Below are positions 43,934-52,677 of a stretch of 64,000 nucleotides of DNA, piece after piece. Source of the DNA: Gerris lacustris (lineage: Eukaryota > Arthropoda > Insecta > Hemiptera > Gerridae); assembly GCA_951217055.1 (NCBI GenBank), contig OX578286.1:34814345-34878344 (forward strand), written 5' to 3'. The position numbers and the translations under genes were made by a program. The notes beneath the pieces were generated by a model. That model was not told where the DNA came from. It saw only the letters and a list, made by a program, of their open reading frames with translations, and did no database searches. Numbering within the stretch: position 1 is the stretch's first letter; each line of letters opens with the position of its first letter.

Positions 43934-46900
43934 CTAATCTAACGTCAGGACCTCCTTAAGATCCTTTGCATGCCATCTCCCAGCATGCTTTCCATCCTCC
44001 GTCTCTAGCTCATATATAAGATAACCAATCTTCTTTGCTATCTTAAACGGACCAACATATTTTGGTGCTAACTTGGCTGTAAACTTATCCACTTTCTTTG
44101 ACTGTGGGAAGTTCTTGTGTAACACTACTTGTCCCACCTGGAAGTCTACGTTTCTCCGACGAAGATTGTAGCGTTTGGCATTGGTCTCGTACGCCTTTCG
44201 GAGCCTACCTGGCACTTCCCGCTTAATCTTCTCTAATTTATTTAGCCGGTTAGCAGCACGATCTTCAGCTTCAACATCATCTTCTAAAGTTGGTTGGTTT
44301 CCTTTCAATACCATCTCCTTTCCGTAATTAAGAAAGAATGGTGTCTGACGAGTAGCTTCGTGAGTTGATGTTCTTATAGCGCAGATGAATTTGTATAAGT
44401 CGCGATCCCAATCTTTATGTTCTTTGACGAAGGATGTCAGTAGAGTCTTTATAACCCGATTTACCCTCTCCGTGGGATTCGCTTGAGGATGGTAATAGGC
44501 GTTGAACATACACTCACAACCATATTCTGAGAGCAAACCCTGAAACACTTTGCTGATATACTGCTTTCCATTATCGCAGATGAGAAGCTTAGGCACGCCG
44601 TAAGTTAAGAAAACGTCGTCTTCCATATGTTGCGTGACTGCTTTCGCCGTTGCTTCTCGCAAGGGCCGAACCACAACAAATTTACTGAAACAGTCAACGG
44701 TGACCACAAGATATCTATTACCTCTAGAAGATCGAGGAAGAGGTCCAACTATGTCGGATGAAACCATTTCCCAGGTATCTCTGACTTCACGCTGCTTCCC
44801 ATACAGTCCAGCAGGTCCATCTTGTTGAGGCTTTGACCGAAGACACGTCAAACACCTCTTAACATATTTAGTAATATCAAACTTCATTCTTGGCCAATAG
44901 TAAGTTTCAGCGACCCGATAAAATGTTTTCCGAATACCCATATGGCCTGCCAAAGGAGAATTGTGGCACTCATCCAAAACCTGAGCACGCATGTCCTTGG
45001 GAACTACTTGCCTCCAACCATAGTTGCCATTGACGTTAGTCCTCTTCCAGAGCAAACTATTTTCAAATTTCCAATTAACGAACTGTAGAGGGCTTTCGGT
45101 TACATTTAGGATCATCTTCTTGTACCACGCATCATCAGTGACAACTCCAACGTCCACCAAACACAAGGAATCATTAAAATCCATAGCTCTTGAGAGAGCA
45201 TCGGGAACGACGTTCTCTTTCCCCTTACGGTGAACCAATTCATAATCATAGCCCTGAAGTCGAAGGGCCCACCTAGCCAAACGACCAGTTGGGTCTTTAA
45301 GATTCTCCAGCCACAACAAGGAATGATGATCGGTCACAACTCGGAAATGGTACCCATCTAAATATGGCCGAAATTTTTCCACATTCCAGATCACCGCAAG
45401 ACATTCTCTCTCCGTCGCTGAGAAATTCCTTTCTTGCTTTGACAAGGTTCGCGAGGCATAAGCAATCACATGCTCTCCATCCTCAAATTCTTGAGTTAAA
45501 ACACCGCCAACACCAACCGCAGAAGCGTCTGTTTGAAGGACAAAAGGAAGACTAAAGTCCGGGCACGATAAAATGGGTGCCGAAGACAAGCAGTACTTGA
45601 TGTCTTTAAATGCTCTGTCGACCTCTTCGGACCAAATAATTTTACTGTTCTTCTTTGTCATTGAAGTTAGAGGTGCCATTCTGGAAGCGAAGTTAGGCAC
45701 AAATCGTCGGTACCAAGAAGACATACCTATAAATCTCCGCAGTCCACGGACAGTTCGAGGAGGTGGATATTCGCAAATTGCTGATACCTTTTCGGGGTCA
45801 ACATGCAGTCCATGACTGTCCACTACAAAACCCAGATACTTCAGCTCGTTTTTACAGAAATGAGACTTCTCTTCGTTTATAGTAAGATTGGCCGCTTTCA
45901 ACCGCAACAGAACTTCCTCCAATATTCGAAGATGAGTCTCGAAGTCGGGAGTTACAACAATTATGTCGTCCAGGTACACAAACACGTGTGGCTGAAGGTC
46001 GTAGCCAATGACTTGGTCAATGAGTCTCTGCCAAGTGGCAGGCGCGTTGTGTAGCCCAAACGGCATACGGTTGAATTCGAATAAACCTCGCCCTGGAACA
46101 ACAAAAGCTGTCTTTTCCTTTGAAGTCTCTTCAAGTTCAATCTGCCAATAGGCAGACTTCAGATCTATTGAAGAAAGAAACTTCGCATTTCGTAGTGTGT
46201 CAAGTATAACATTAATTAAAGGAAGAGGATAAGCATCACGCTTAGTTACTTTGTTGAGCTTTCGGAAATCTACACAGGTCCTAAAGGTGTTATTTTTCTT
46301 TTTAACGAGCAAAACGGGAGAACTCCATGGACTTTTTGACGGTCTTATTATATCTTGCTCAAGCAGCTCATCCATTTGTTTGTAGAGTTCCTCCATAAGA
46401 ATTGGAGAAAAATTATAGAAACGTTGCTTAACAGGCGTCGCGCCACCCGTATCAATAATATGTTTGACTAAATGAGTTGTCTGGAGCCCGTTCCTCTTGG
46501 CATCTCTGCAGCGTGCAAGCATTTCCTCAAGCTCAACCTTCTGTTCTTGGGTAATAATTATGGGAAGACTTCCTGATTCGACCGCGGCACTACCTGCGAT
46601 TACTTGAGAAAAATCCCAGGTTCCGTTTTTTGCATCAGGAACGATTCCCATTTCCTTCCAGAAGTCAATACCTAAAATAATTCTTTGTGACAAACGTGGG
46701 ACAACTAACACTGGAATTTTACAAATCCTGTCCTGCAGACAGATTTCCACGAGACATTGCCCCAAGACGTCTGCTTTGCTACCATCGGCTACCACAACGT
46801 GACGAACAGGCACAGAGAGTAATGGCACTCCTTGCTCTTTCAGCAATTCCCACATCTTAAAATCAACTAAACTCCTAGATGCGCCAGAATCTAGCAAACC

Positions 46901-47110
46901 CTGTTCCGTAATACCCATTAAGGATATGTTGACATAAAAACGAGGATCGAGAACGTGTTTCGTTAAGACGTAAGATACTTCAGGAGGCTTTCTGCAAAAC
47001 TCTGCCACTATACGCAACCAACTTCGCCAATCTTCACTGGTCAGATTCTGATGTTTAGGCGATCCCTGAAGTTGACCAGTTACTTCCGGGTCGCAGAGAA
47101 GTTTCCCCGC
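43934..47110 (-). CDS. Gypsy pol: protease-RT-RNase H-integrase
   Basis: The frame is open from 47110 to the stop at 43934. Numbering from codon 47017: protease active site DSGAS at 43-47; reverse transcriptase with D285 (SSIDLKSAYWQI) and YLDD at 348-351; RNase H with D497, E538 and D563; integrase zinc finger with H685, H692, C722 and C725; catalytic triad D755, D815, E850 (35-residue spacing); then a GPY/F-like module (KLAPKYVGPFKI) near 982-993. All catalytic residues are present. It has no ATG of its own. Its frame is -1 relative to the zinc-knuckle frame and overlaps it by about 30 nt, so it is expected to be made by frameshifting. It copies element RNA and integrates the product; I expect it to be active if Gag-Pol is made. 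Confidence 0.93.
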   Translation of the reverse strand, partial: AGKLLCDPEVTGQLQGSPKHQNLTSEDWRSWLRIVAEFCRKPPEVSYVLTKHVLDPRFYVNISLMGITEQGLLDSGASRSLVDFKMWELLKEQGVPLLSVPVRHVVVADGSKADVLGQCLVEICLQDRICKIPVLVVPRLSQRIILGIDFWKEMGIVPDAKNGTWDFSQVIAGSAAVESGSLPIIITQEQKVELEEMLARCRDAKRNGLQTTHLVKHIIDTGGATPVKQRFYNFSPILMEELYKQMDELLEQDIIRPSKSPWSSPVLLVKKKNNTFRTCVDFRKLNKVTKRDAYPLPLINVILDTLRNAKFLSSIDLKSAYWQIELEETSKEKTAFVVPGRGLFEFNRMPFGLHNAPATWQRLIDQVIGYDLQPHVFVYLDDIIVVTPDFETHLRILEEVLLRLKAANLTINEEKSHFCKNELKYLGFVVDSHGLHVDPEKVSAICEYPPPRTVRGLRRFIGMSSWYRRFVPNFASRMAPLTSMTKKNSKIIWSEEVDRAFKDIKYCLSSAPILSCPDFSLPFVLQTDASAVGVGGVLTQEFEDGEHVIAYASRTLSKQERNFSATERECLAVIWNVEKFRPYLDGYHFRVVTDHHSLLWLENLKDPTGRLARWALRLQGYDYELVHRKGKENVVPDALSRAMDFNDSLCLVDVGVVTDDAWYKKMILNVTESPLQFVNWKFENSLLWKRTNVNGNYGWRQVVPKDMRAQVLDECHNSPLAGHMGIRKTFYRVAETYYWPRMKFDITKYVKRCLTCLRSKPQQDGPAGLYGKQREVRDTWEMVSSDIVGPLPRSSRGNRYLVVTVDCFSKFVVVRPLREATAKAVTQHMEDDVFLTYGVPKLLICDNGKQYISKVFQGLLSEYGCECMFNAYYHPQANPTERVNRVIKTLLTSFVKEHKDWDRDLYKFICAIRTSTHEATRQTPFFLNYGKEMVLKGNQPTLEDDVEAEDRAANRLNKLEKIKREVPGRLRKAYETNAKRYNLRRRNVDFQVGQVVLHKNFPQSKKVDKFTAKLAPKYVGPFKIAKKIGYLIYELETEDGKHAGRWHAKDLKEVLTLD

Positions 47111-47319
47111 CTAGAAGGAGAACATTTCGGGCATTTCGGTTTAATCACCCCTGGTGCACCGCATCCAAAACATTTCCTCTCTCGCTGAGGACAATCTCGG
47201 TAGAAATGGTCTTTGCTGCATCTCCAACAAGTGACTTTTCTCTTTCCAGTGGCGTCCGAAGAATCAGGTACAGAGACCTCGTGAACTCGCACAGGATTGT
47301 TACGCACAGCCTCTCTAAC
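47080..47319 (-). CDS. Gypsy gag, nucleocapsid (zinc-knuckle) part
   Basis: It continues in the same frame as gag right after the UAA at 47322-47320 and ends at 47080. It has one knuckle of the form CWRCSKDHFYRDC (CX2CX3HX4C) and a second Cys-rich motif CFGCGAPGVIKPKC in which the usual histidine position holds valine, followed by CPKC. It would bind element RNA for packaging. The slippery heptamer at 47101-47107 lies near its end. There is no ATG after the UAA, so in this copy it depends on readthrough or is not translated. Confidence 0.8.
   Translation of the reverse strand, partial: VREAVRNNPVRVHEVSVPDSSDATGKRKVTCWRCSKDHFYRDCPQRERKCFGCGAPGVIKPKCPKCSPSRRGNFSATRK
47101..47107 (-). promoter_or_regulatory. 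-1 ribosomal frameshift site GGGAAAC
   Basis: On the minus strand the sequence reads CG GGG AAA C. In the gag frame it is split as G GGA AAC, exactly the X XXY YYZ form. Shifting back by one gives GGG AAA in the pol frame, which is open from 47110. It sits inside the 31-nt overlap of the two frames (47080-47110). Confidence 0.85.
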
Positions 47320-48489
47320 TTAATTATTACTCCTATAAGCCAGATCCGGCTCTAGGTAGTTTTTTCTACCTGAAGTAGGAGGTCTATACTGCTCAACCCG
47401 TCGTCGACATTCTTCAAGACGCTTGCAGTAGCTTGTTAACTGTTGAACCGTAGTTATTTCATCCATACAAAGACCTAACTTTTCCTGAAAGAACGGCAAA
47501 ATATTTTTATTTAAAATCCTCAATTTAGCCGCTTCTTCAGGTGCCTTCGATAATCGTCGAAAGAGGTTAATCATAGTAGCCACGTACAGCGTTATGGGCT
47601 CATCCGAACCTTGAGACCTCGAGCGGATTTCATCCCATAAAGCATCATCGTAATCAGCAGGTAAGAACTCTTCTTTCAATCGCCTCACTAACTGAGCCCA
47701 AGATCCTATTTCTTCGCGATACGCTCTGAACCAAATAAGGGCAGGACCTTCAAACATGTCCACGGCCGAGTTCCACAGTTCAGAATCCGTTATCCCTCTA
47801 GCAGTTTTTAACTCGTCGATCCTTTCTATAAAATTTGATAAACTCGAGACCGTCACATTGCCAGAAAACTTAACTCCCCATTTAGCAACAGGTATCGAAG
47901 GTCTCAAGGCACGCTGCAAGGCTGGTAGATTAACACGATTCTCCTCGGCTTCAGGTTGTGGTCCAATCGGGGTAACTGGTTGGTCAGTTAATAATAATTG
48001 AGACGAAGCCCCTGCTGGGTTAGGTGTAGATGGAAGTCCCTGTACTCCGTCATCATCCACAGTTTGACTTGTTACTCCCCTGGTAGAAGGTTGACACTTA
48101 CTATTAAGATCGTCTGTAAGTTCAAGGATTTCACGAATCATACACGATTGTATTGCAGCGTCCTCGTCAGTAACAGCGGTAATGTGGCGTAATCGATTTA
48201 AAATATGAAGGGATACGGTTTCTACTTTTCGCCAAGTTGAGTCACCTTTCTTGCCGGTAAAACTTTCAACTATTTTCTCCAATTCGGCATATACTTTTTT
48301 ACAGTATTCAATTTCCGATGCAAAATCGTAGTTGGTTCTCTTGGACGGTGACAACAAGACTCCACTAAACGGTAAAGTATTTAAACGGCGGAAAGTTTTT
48401 CGCATTTCACTGACCAGAGTTAAGTCTGTGACGCCGCGCAATCCTAACTCCCATTCAAGTTGCTCCTTATTAAGCCGTTCCGGATCCAT
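47320..48489 (-). CDS. Gypsy gag (matrix/capsid part)
   Basis: 389 codons from ATG at 48489 to UAA at 47322-47320. The N-terminal helical region (LNKEQLEWELGLRGV) is followed by a proline- and acid-rich linker around residues 135-200. Then comes a typical retrotransposon gag capsid domain at about 205-350 (WGVKFSGNVTVSSLSNFIER, FEGPALIWFRAY, LKEEFLPADYDDALW). It forms the particle. The frame is closed by UAA directly before the zinc-knuckle region, which continues in phase, so the stop is either a recent CAA-to-TAA-type mutation or a readthrough site. The start is well placed: only one ATG precedes the conserved region, after a long leader. Confidence 0.9.
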   Translation of the reverse strand: MDPERLNKEQLEWELGLRGVTDLTLVSEMRKTFRRLNTLPFSGVLLSPSKRTNYDFASEIEYCKKVYAELEKIVESFTGKKGDSTWRKVETVSLHILNRLRHITAVTDEDAAIQSCMIREILELTDDLNSKCQPSTRGVTSQTVDDDGVQGLPSTPNPAGASSQLLLTDQPVTPIGPQPEAEENRVNLPALQRALRPSIPVAKWGVKFSGNVTVSSLSNFIERIDELKTARGITDSELWNSAVDMFEGPALIWFRAYREEIGSWAQLVRRLKEEFLPADYDDALWDEIRSRSQGSDEPITLYVATMINLFRRLSKAPEEAAKLRILNKNILPFFQEKLGLCMDEITTVQQLTSYCKRLEECRRRVEQYRPPTSGRKNYLEPDLAYRSNN

Positions 48490-50800
48490 GGCTTGCGAAT
48501 ATAAAGAGTAAACAAATTAAAATATTAATATAAAAAAATAAATACAGACTAGTTGCCTAAGAGAGAGACAAAAAAAATTAAAAGCAACCAAGTTCTTCGA
48601 CAGAGACGACAAAATAAATCGCAAAACTAGACAAGTAAATTTAATTTTGAAATTTATTTATCATAATAATATCCCACAAACAGTAAAATGAAAATAAAAA
48701 ACCTTAAATGAGTGGACCAAATACTTTAAGTAAACTCAAAATTGACTGATATCGAAGACTAACTCAAAAGATAACAAAAGTTCCTCGTAATAAAATAAAA
48801 TAATCCTACTCTTAAACTAAGATGGAAATAATAAAAAAAAATTATACGACAAAAGCGTATGTTCAAATCCTGTAAAATATACTTAAGTGTATATTGTAAA
48901 TATTTAATTATTATCACAAGATAATAACACAAGAGAAATAAAAGATTTCTTCGATAAAACTTAAAACAAAAAAAAAATCTGTAAACAATTTAAATATAAT
49001 TAGCAATTAAATGTCCATCTAACAGGTAAAACCATTACAGCTGGTCAGAGGTCAACCATAATTGAATTGGGTGAACGACGCACAACAAAATTATTCAAAA
49101 AATAAAATTAAAAGTAACGGTGCGATTAGATTGATTAGCCGTCTAAACGTATCAATAAAATCAAGTTCAAAATAATCGAAAAATCAAATTTAATATGGAA
49201 ATAGTTCATCAAGAAATCTATGAAGATAAACAAAGAGGAAAAAAAAAATTAAACTATTCTGAAGCCTGAGAAAGAAAGAAAAATTATACTCCCATATTAA
49301 TAAAAAATAAAAGTTCCATAATATGATAATTATAGGATTTTAACTAAACGATCCCTGGAGGTCTAAAATAAATAATCAAAAGAAAACGAATAACTGTCAA
49401 CGTGAACACCTGATAAGAAAACAACGTAGAATTCAACCTAATGTGTAAGAATAACAGAGGTCAACTAGTGAATTGCTACCACAACAGCAACAACTGAGAC
49501 TAACAGCAACAATCAACTCTACAAGCCTACCGAAACTTCAAAAACTAATTAAATTAGCAAAGCAAAAGATATGCAATTAGCAATAGATAGAAAAAAAAAT
49601 ATTGATTTTAAACTCTGTTCTATTAGAAGGAATGAGCATTTAATTATGAAAAATAATTTATAGAATGTTCTCTTTCAAAATTTAAAATAAAGTTTACAAA
49701 TAAAATAAAAAAATAATTAATTAAATAATTAAATCAATTAATGAATCAAAATAATAATAATAAAAAAAAATGTCTAAGCGAGCGGCAGATAATAAGTAAA
49801 ATTCGTACATACATTTCAAATAAGAAAAAAAAAATATGTAAGTAAAAATAATGTAAAAATATATAAGTGTACAATGTCATAAAATTAAATTTGGATTATG
49901 CACAATATATGTATAATTTAGATAATGATTATGTTATGTCGAAAAAAAATGTTTACAAAACAAAACTATGTACTACAAAAATAATAAACTGGTTATAAAA
50001 AAACAGGTTTTTTGTTTTATGTTCGACAATGACAAATACATAAGTATAATTAACAATAAATATCCTCTAATTATTTTATAGATACATCAATATTAATTTT
50101 CTGTTTCAAATAAACTATCGAGAAAGCAAGTTACGAGTAATTAGAATATTTACTATAATATTCATAAATACAATAATACCGTTAGATAAAATATATCATT
50201 GAAGAAAACATAAAATCTGGTTAGAGTAAATCTTATCTCTTTAATGCAAATCATAAAATATAATTAATTCGAATAAAATCTCTTATCTTTATTCTATAAT
50301 AAACAATAATTAAATGTGTAAATAACAACATTTGGCAAATTAAACAAAATACCTTTAAACAAATCCAATTCTAAAATAAAACATTTATAATTCTTTTACA
50401 AAATCATAAATCGTTCCGACGGGAGAAATTTTATACCGACGGCAAAATTATAAATGATTCTACTAAATGTATTATTTTTGTTTCTTACAATAAATATTTA
50501 AATGAAAAAAAACTGATCGGTAGACAATACTTTCTGTTGAAACATCTCCTTTTGAATAATATAAGAAAATTCTCAATGATAATAAATTTTTTTTTTTTAA
50601 AAAAATCTCCAATAAAGTAAACTAAATTTAAATTACACATCTATGCAATTTATTTAAGTGACAAATGACAATAAATTAGTATAGAAGTAAAACTAATACA
50701 ATTTTAAAGAAAACACCACAATTACAGGGCAAGCCAATTTTTAAATAATAAAAAGATTAATAAGAAAATTATTAAAAATGGTAAATAAAAAAAATACTAA
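48490..50800 (-). other. Long untranslated leader of the Gypsy element
   Basis: About 2.3 kb, very rich in A (plus strand), with no frame over 60 codons, between the 5' LTR and gag. This is long for a Gypsy leader. It may hold packaging or regulatory sequences, but I recognise none. Confidence 0.7.
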
Positions 50801-50820
50801 GCCCCACGTTCAGGGCGACA
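50801..50820 (-). other. Candidate primer-binding site of the Gypsy element
   Basis: Immediately inside the 5' LTR the minus strand reads TGTCGCCCTGAACGTGGGGC. It resembles the TGGCGCCCAACGTGGGGC-type sites of other Gypsy elements, but the usual TGG start is TGT here. The matching tRNA was not identified. Confidence 0.55.
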
Positions 50821-50821
50821 A

Positions 50822-52108
50822 TGTAACGTTCCACAATTTAACGAACGTCCGAGCTACCTCACCCGGGATAAAAGTAGCTCCCTCAAGCTCAGTGGAGTTG
50901 GGGGTGGGTTTTATAAAACAAAAAAAATAAATAAATAAGGAAAAGGGGCGCCACGTTATTTTTAAACTATACATAAAACTGACTGGGAATTTGGGTTGGA
51001 GAACATCCCTGGCATAAACCGATATTTTGTTTAATTAATATTTCCAATTTGGGCACAAGCAAAATAACGAAACTTGTATTCCCAAAAAAAAGCCAGAGAT
51101 AGTCTCCAAAATGGTTAAACAAAAAAAACACAGTAAATCAAAATGGATTTCAAGAAATATATATATAATTTTTGGCCTTGCCAAGTAATTGTAGCGTAAA
51201 AAAAAACGTACAAATAATTTTTACTTCTGCTTTTTTTTCAAGCTCGCAAAAGAAGAATACAGTTTAATCGACAGTAGTAATTGGAGCTAACTAATAAATA
51301 TATATATCCGTAATTCCCTACGGGCGGTCAGAATATGAAAAACATAAAAAAAAAATCTCCGACTCACAAAATAAAAGTAATATCCAAAAAAAACGACGTG
51401 GCGTGGATGCAGCGAAGAGTTCCTCCAGACAGAGGGAAGTCAAGGTAGGAGAACGTCCACGAACAAAAGGCAGCAAAATCCACCAAAATAGTACTTGGTA
51501 CTTGGTACACCTCCAGTTGAAGAGTTTTACAAACAAATCACAGATGTCCAGATCTTTAAGTTTAATTGTTCTTATAACAAACTAAACGTAACAACAGGGG
51601 TTCACAAGATGGCGTCAACCCAACACCCAACAGCCCTCGGCAATAAGACGCAAGGCACGGTTGGTCAACCTACGGAAACCTCCGTAGCTCGTGACGGGAA
51701 CCACACTGAATCACCGAGTCCTAACCGTCACCCCACCTCTCCAATCTCTTTAGACAACAATAGGATGGACTTTATGATATAGTGATATGACAACAGGAAT
51801 ATGATATAGAATATAGAATATACTGCAAATATAATACTCGGAAATATATAAACAATCACATCTACGTGAAGGCGTCCCAACTCGTAGACAGATAAATAGT
51901 AAACCAAGCAAGGTGCGTCCACCAAACTATGGTTCATAAATAAAATATAATAACTAGATAGAATATAGATAGAAATATCATTACCAAATAAATAAATATA
52001 TATTGAACCAAAGAGTCTAAAAAGGTGAGTTAAGGGTTCTAACACTCAACAAAATCTAAATTTAAAAAATAATGTAGACATTTTCTAGATATAGAAAAAA
52101 ATGCTACA
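50822..52108 (-). repeat. 5' LTR of the Gypsy element
   Basis: 1287 bp, apparently identical to the 3' LTR apart from two missing bases in a TA run. The element's promoter must lie here. Confidence 0.95.
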
Positions 52109-52195
52109 GTGGTTAAAATAGAGTTGGTTAGAGGTAGATAAATGTAGTTAGAGATAATAGAAGTGGTTAGCTAACAATATCTAATGCTTTGTAGA
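52109..52195. repeat. Satellite remnant right of the Gypsy element
   Basis: Degenerate satellite (GTGGTTAGCTAACAATATCTA) beginning with the GTGG target duplicate. Confidence 0.75.
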
Positions 52196-52439
52196 AACTG
52201 TTTTCGTCTACTTAAGTGAGAATCTTTGAAGTTAAAAATAAGGTTATTAACGGTTAATATACGAGTACTATGTAATTCAGTTGCACAACATTTTGAGACA
52301 ATAATGATTAGATGAAATAGGTAATGTTTTTAAATAGAGACTGCTTTAAATGCAAACATGTATTGTTAGTTTGAATTAAAAAGATTGTGGATATCTTGTT
52401 ACAATAAATGACTAGACCCTTTTAACAATTAGTGCAATA

Positions 52440-52645
52440 ACTTTCTCGCTCAGATTTGCCAACTTATGTGAGGAAAAAAATAAAGCCACTAGACCCATGA
52501 GAGTGGTGAAGCCAGTAACATTTTTATTTGCCTAGTTGGCCTGACCTTCTCGAATTCAAAATTCAATGCTCTCATTGGCTCCCCTCCACATTTTTTTTAT
52601 TTTCCCGCGCTGTCAAAATTTAAAATACTAATTGTTAAGAGTATA
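52440..52645. mobile_element. MITE sharing the CCCGCGCTGTC core
   Basis: The core TTTGCCAACTTATGTGA, TTGCCTAGTTGGCCTGAC, TCATTGGCTCCCCTCC and TTTTCCCGCGCTGTC matches the 3641/38296/39431 family. The termini are diverged. It lies about 30 bp beyond the donor of receptor exon 2. Confidence 0.7.
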
Positions 52646-52677
52646 AGTTGATTTGACTGACAGGTATATTTACTTAC

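Larger units (their letters stand above)
42538..52108 (-). mobile_element. Ty3/Gypsy LTR retrotransposon, nearly full length
   Basis: 9571 bp. LTRs occupy 42538-43826 and 50822-52108, with TG/CA ends. A GTGG target duplication lies at 42534-42537 and 52109-52112, inside the satellite. Order in the element's sense (minus strand): 5' LTR 52108-50822, leader of 2.3 kb, gag, zinc-knuckle region, pol (protease, RT, RNase H, integrase), polypurine tract, 3' LTR. There is no envelope frame: pol ends about 90 bp before the polypurine tract. The two LTRs look identical apart from a 2-bp TA indel (near 43561 / 51843), so insertion was recent. The one visible lesion is a UAA between gag and the zinc-knuckle region. 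Confidence 0.95.

Noticed and set aside
44634..48192. Plus-strand frames of 60-83 codons inside the Gypsy element
   Set aside because: They are antisense shadows of gag and pol.
52112..52677. Last receptor exon
   Set aside because: I searched the minus strand for a TYxxxxxQF-type ending and found only satellite, a MITE and unmatched sequence.
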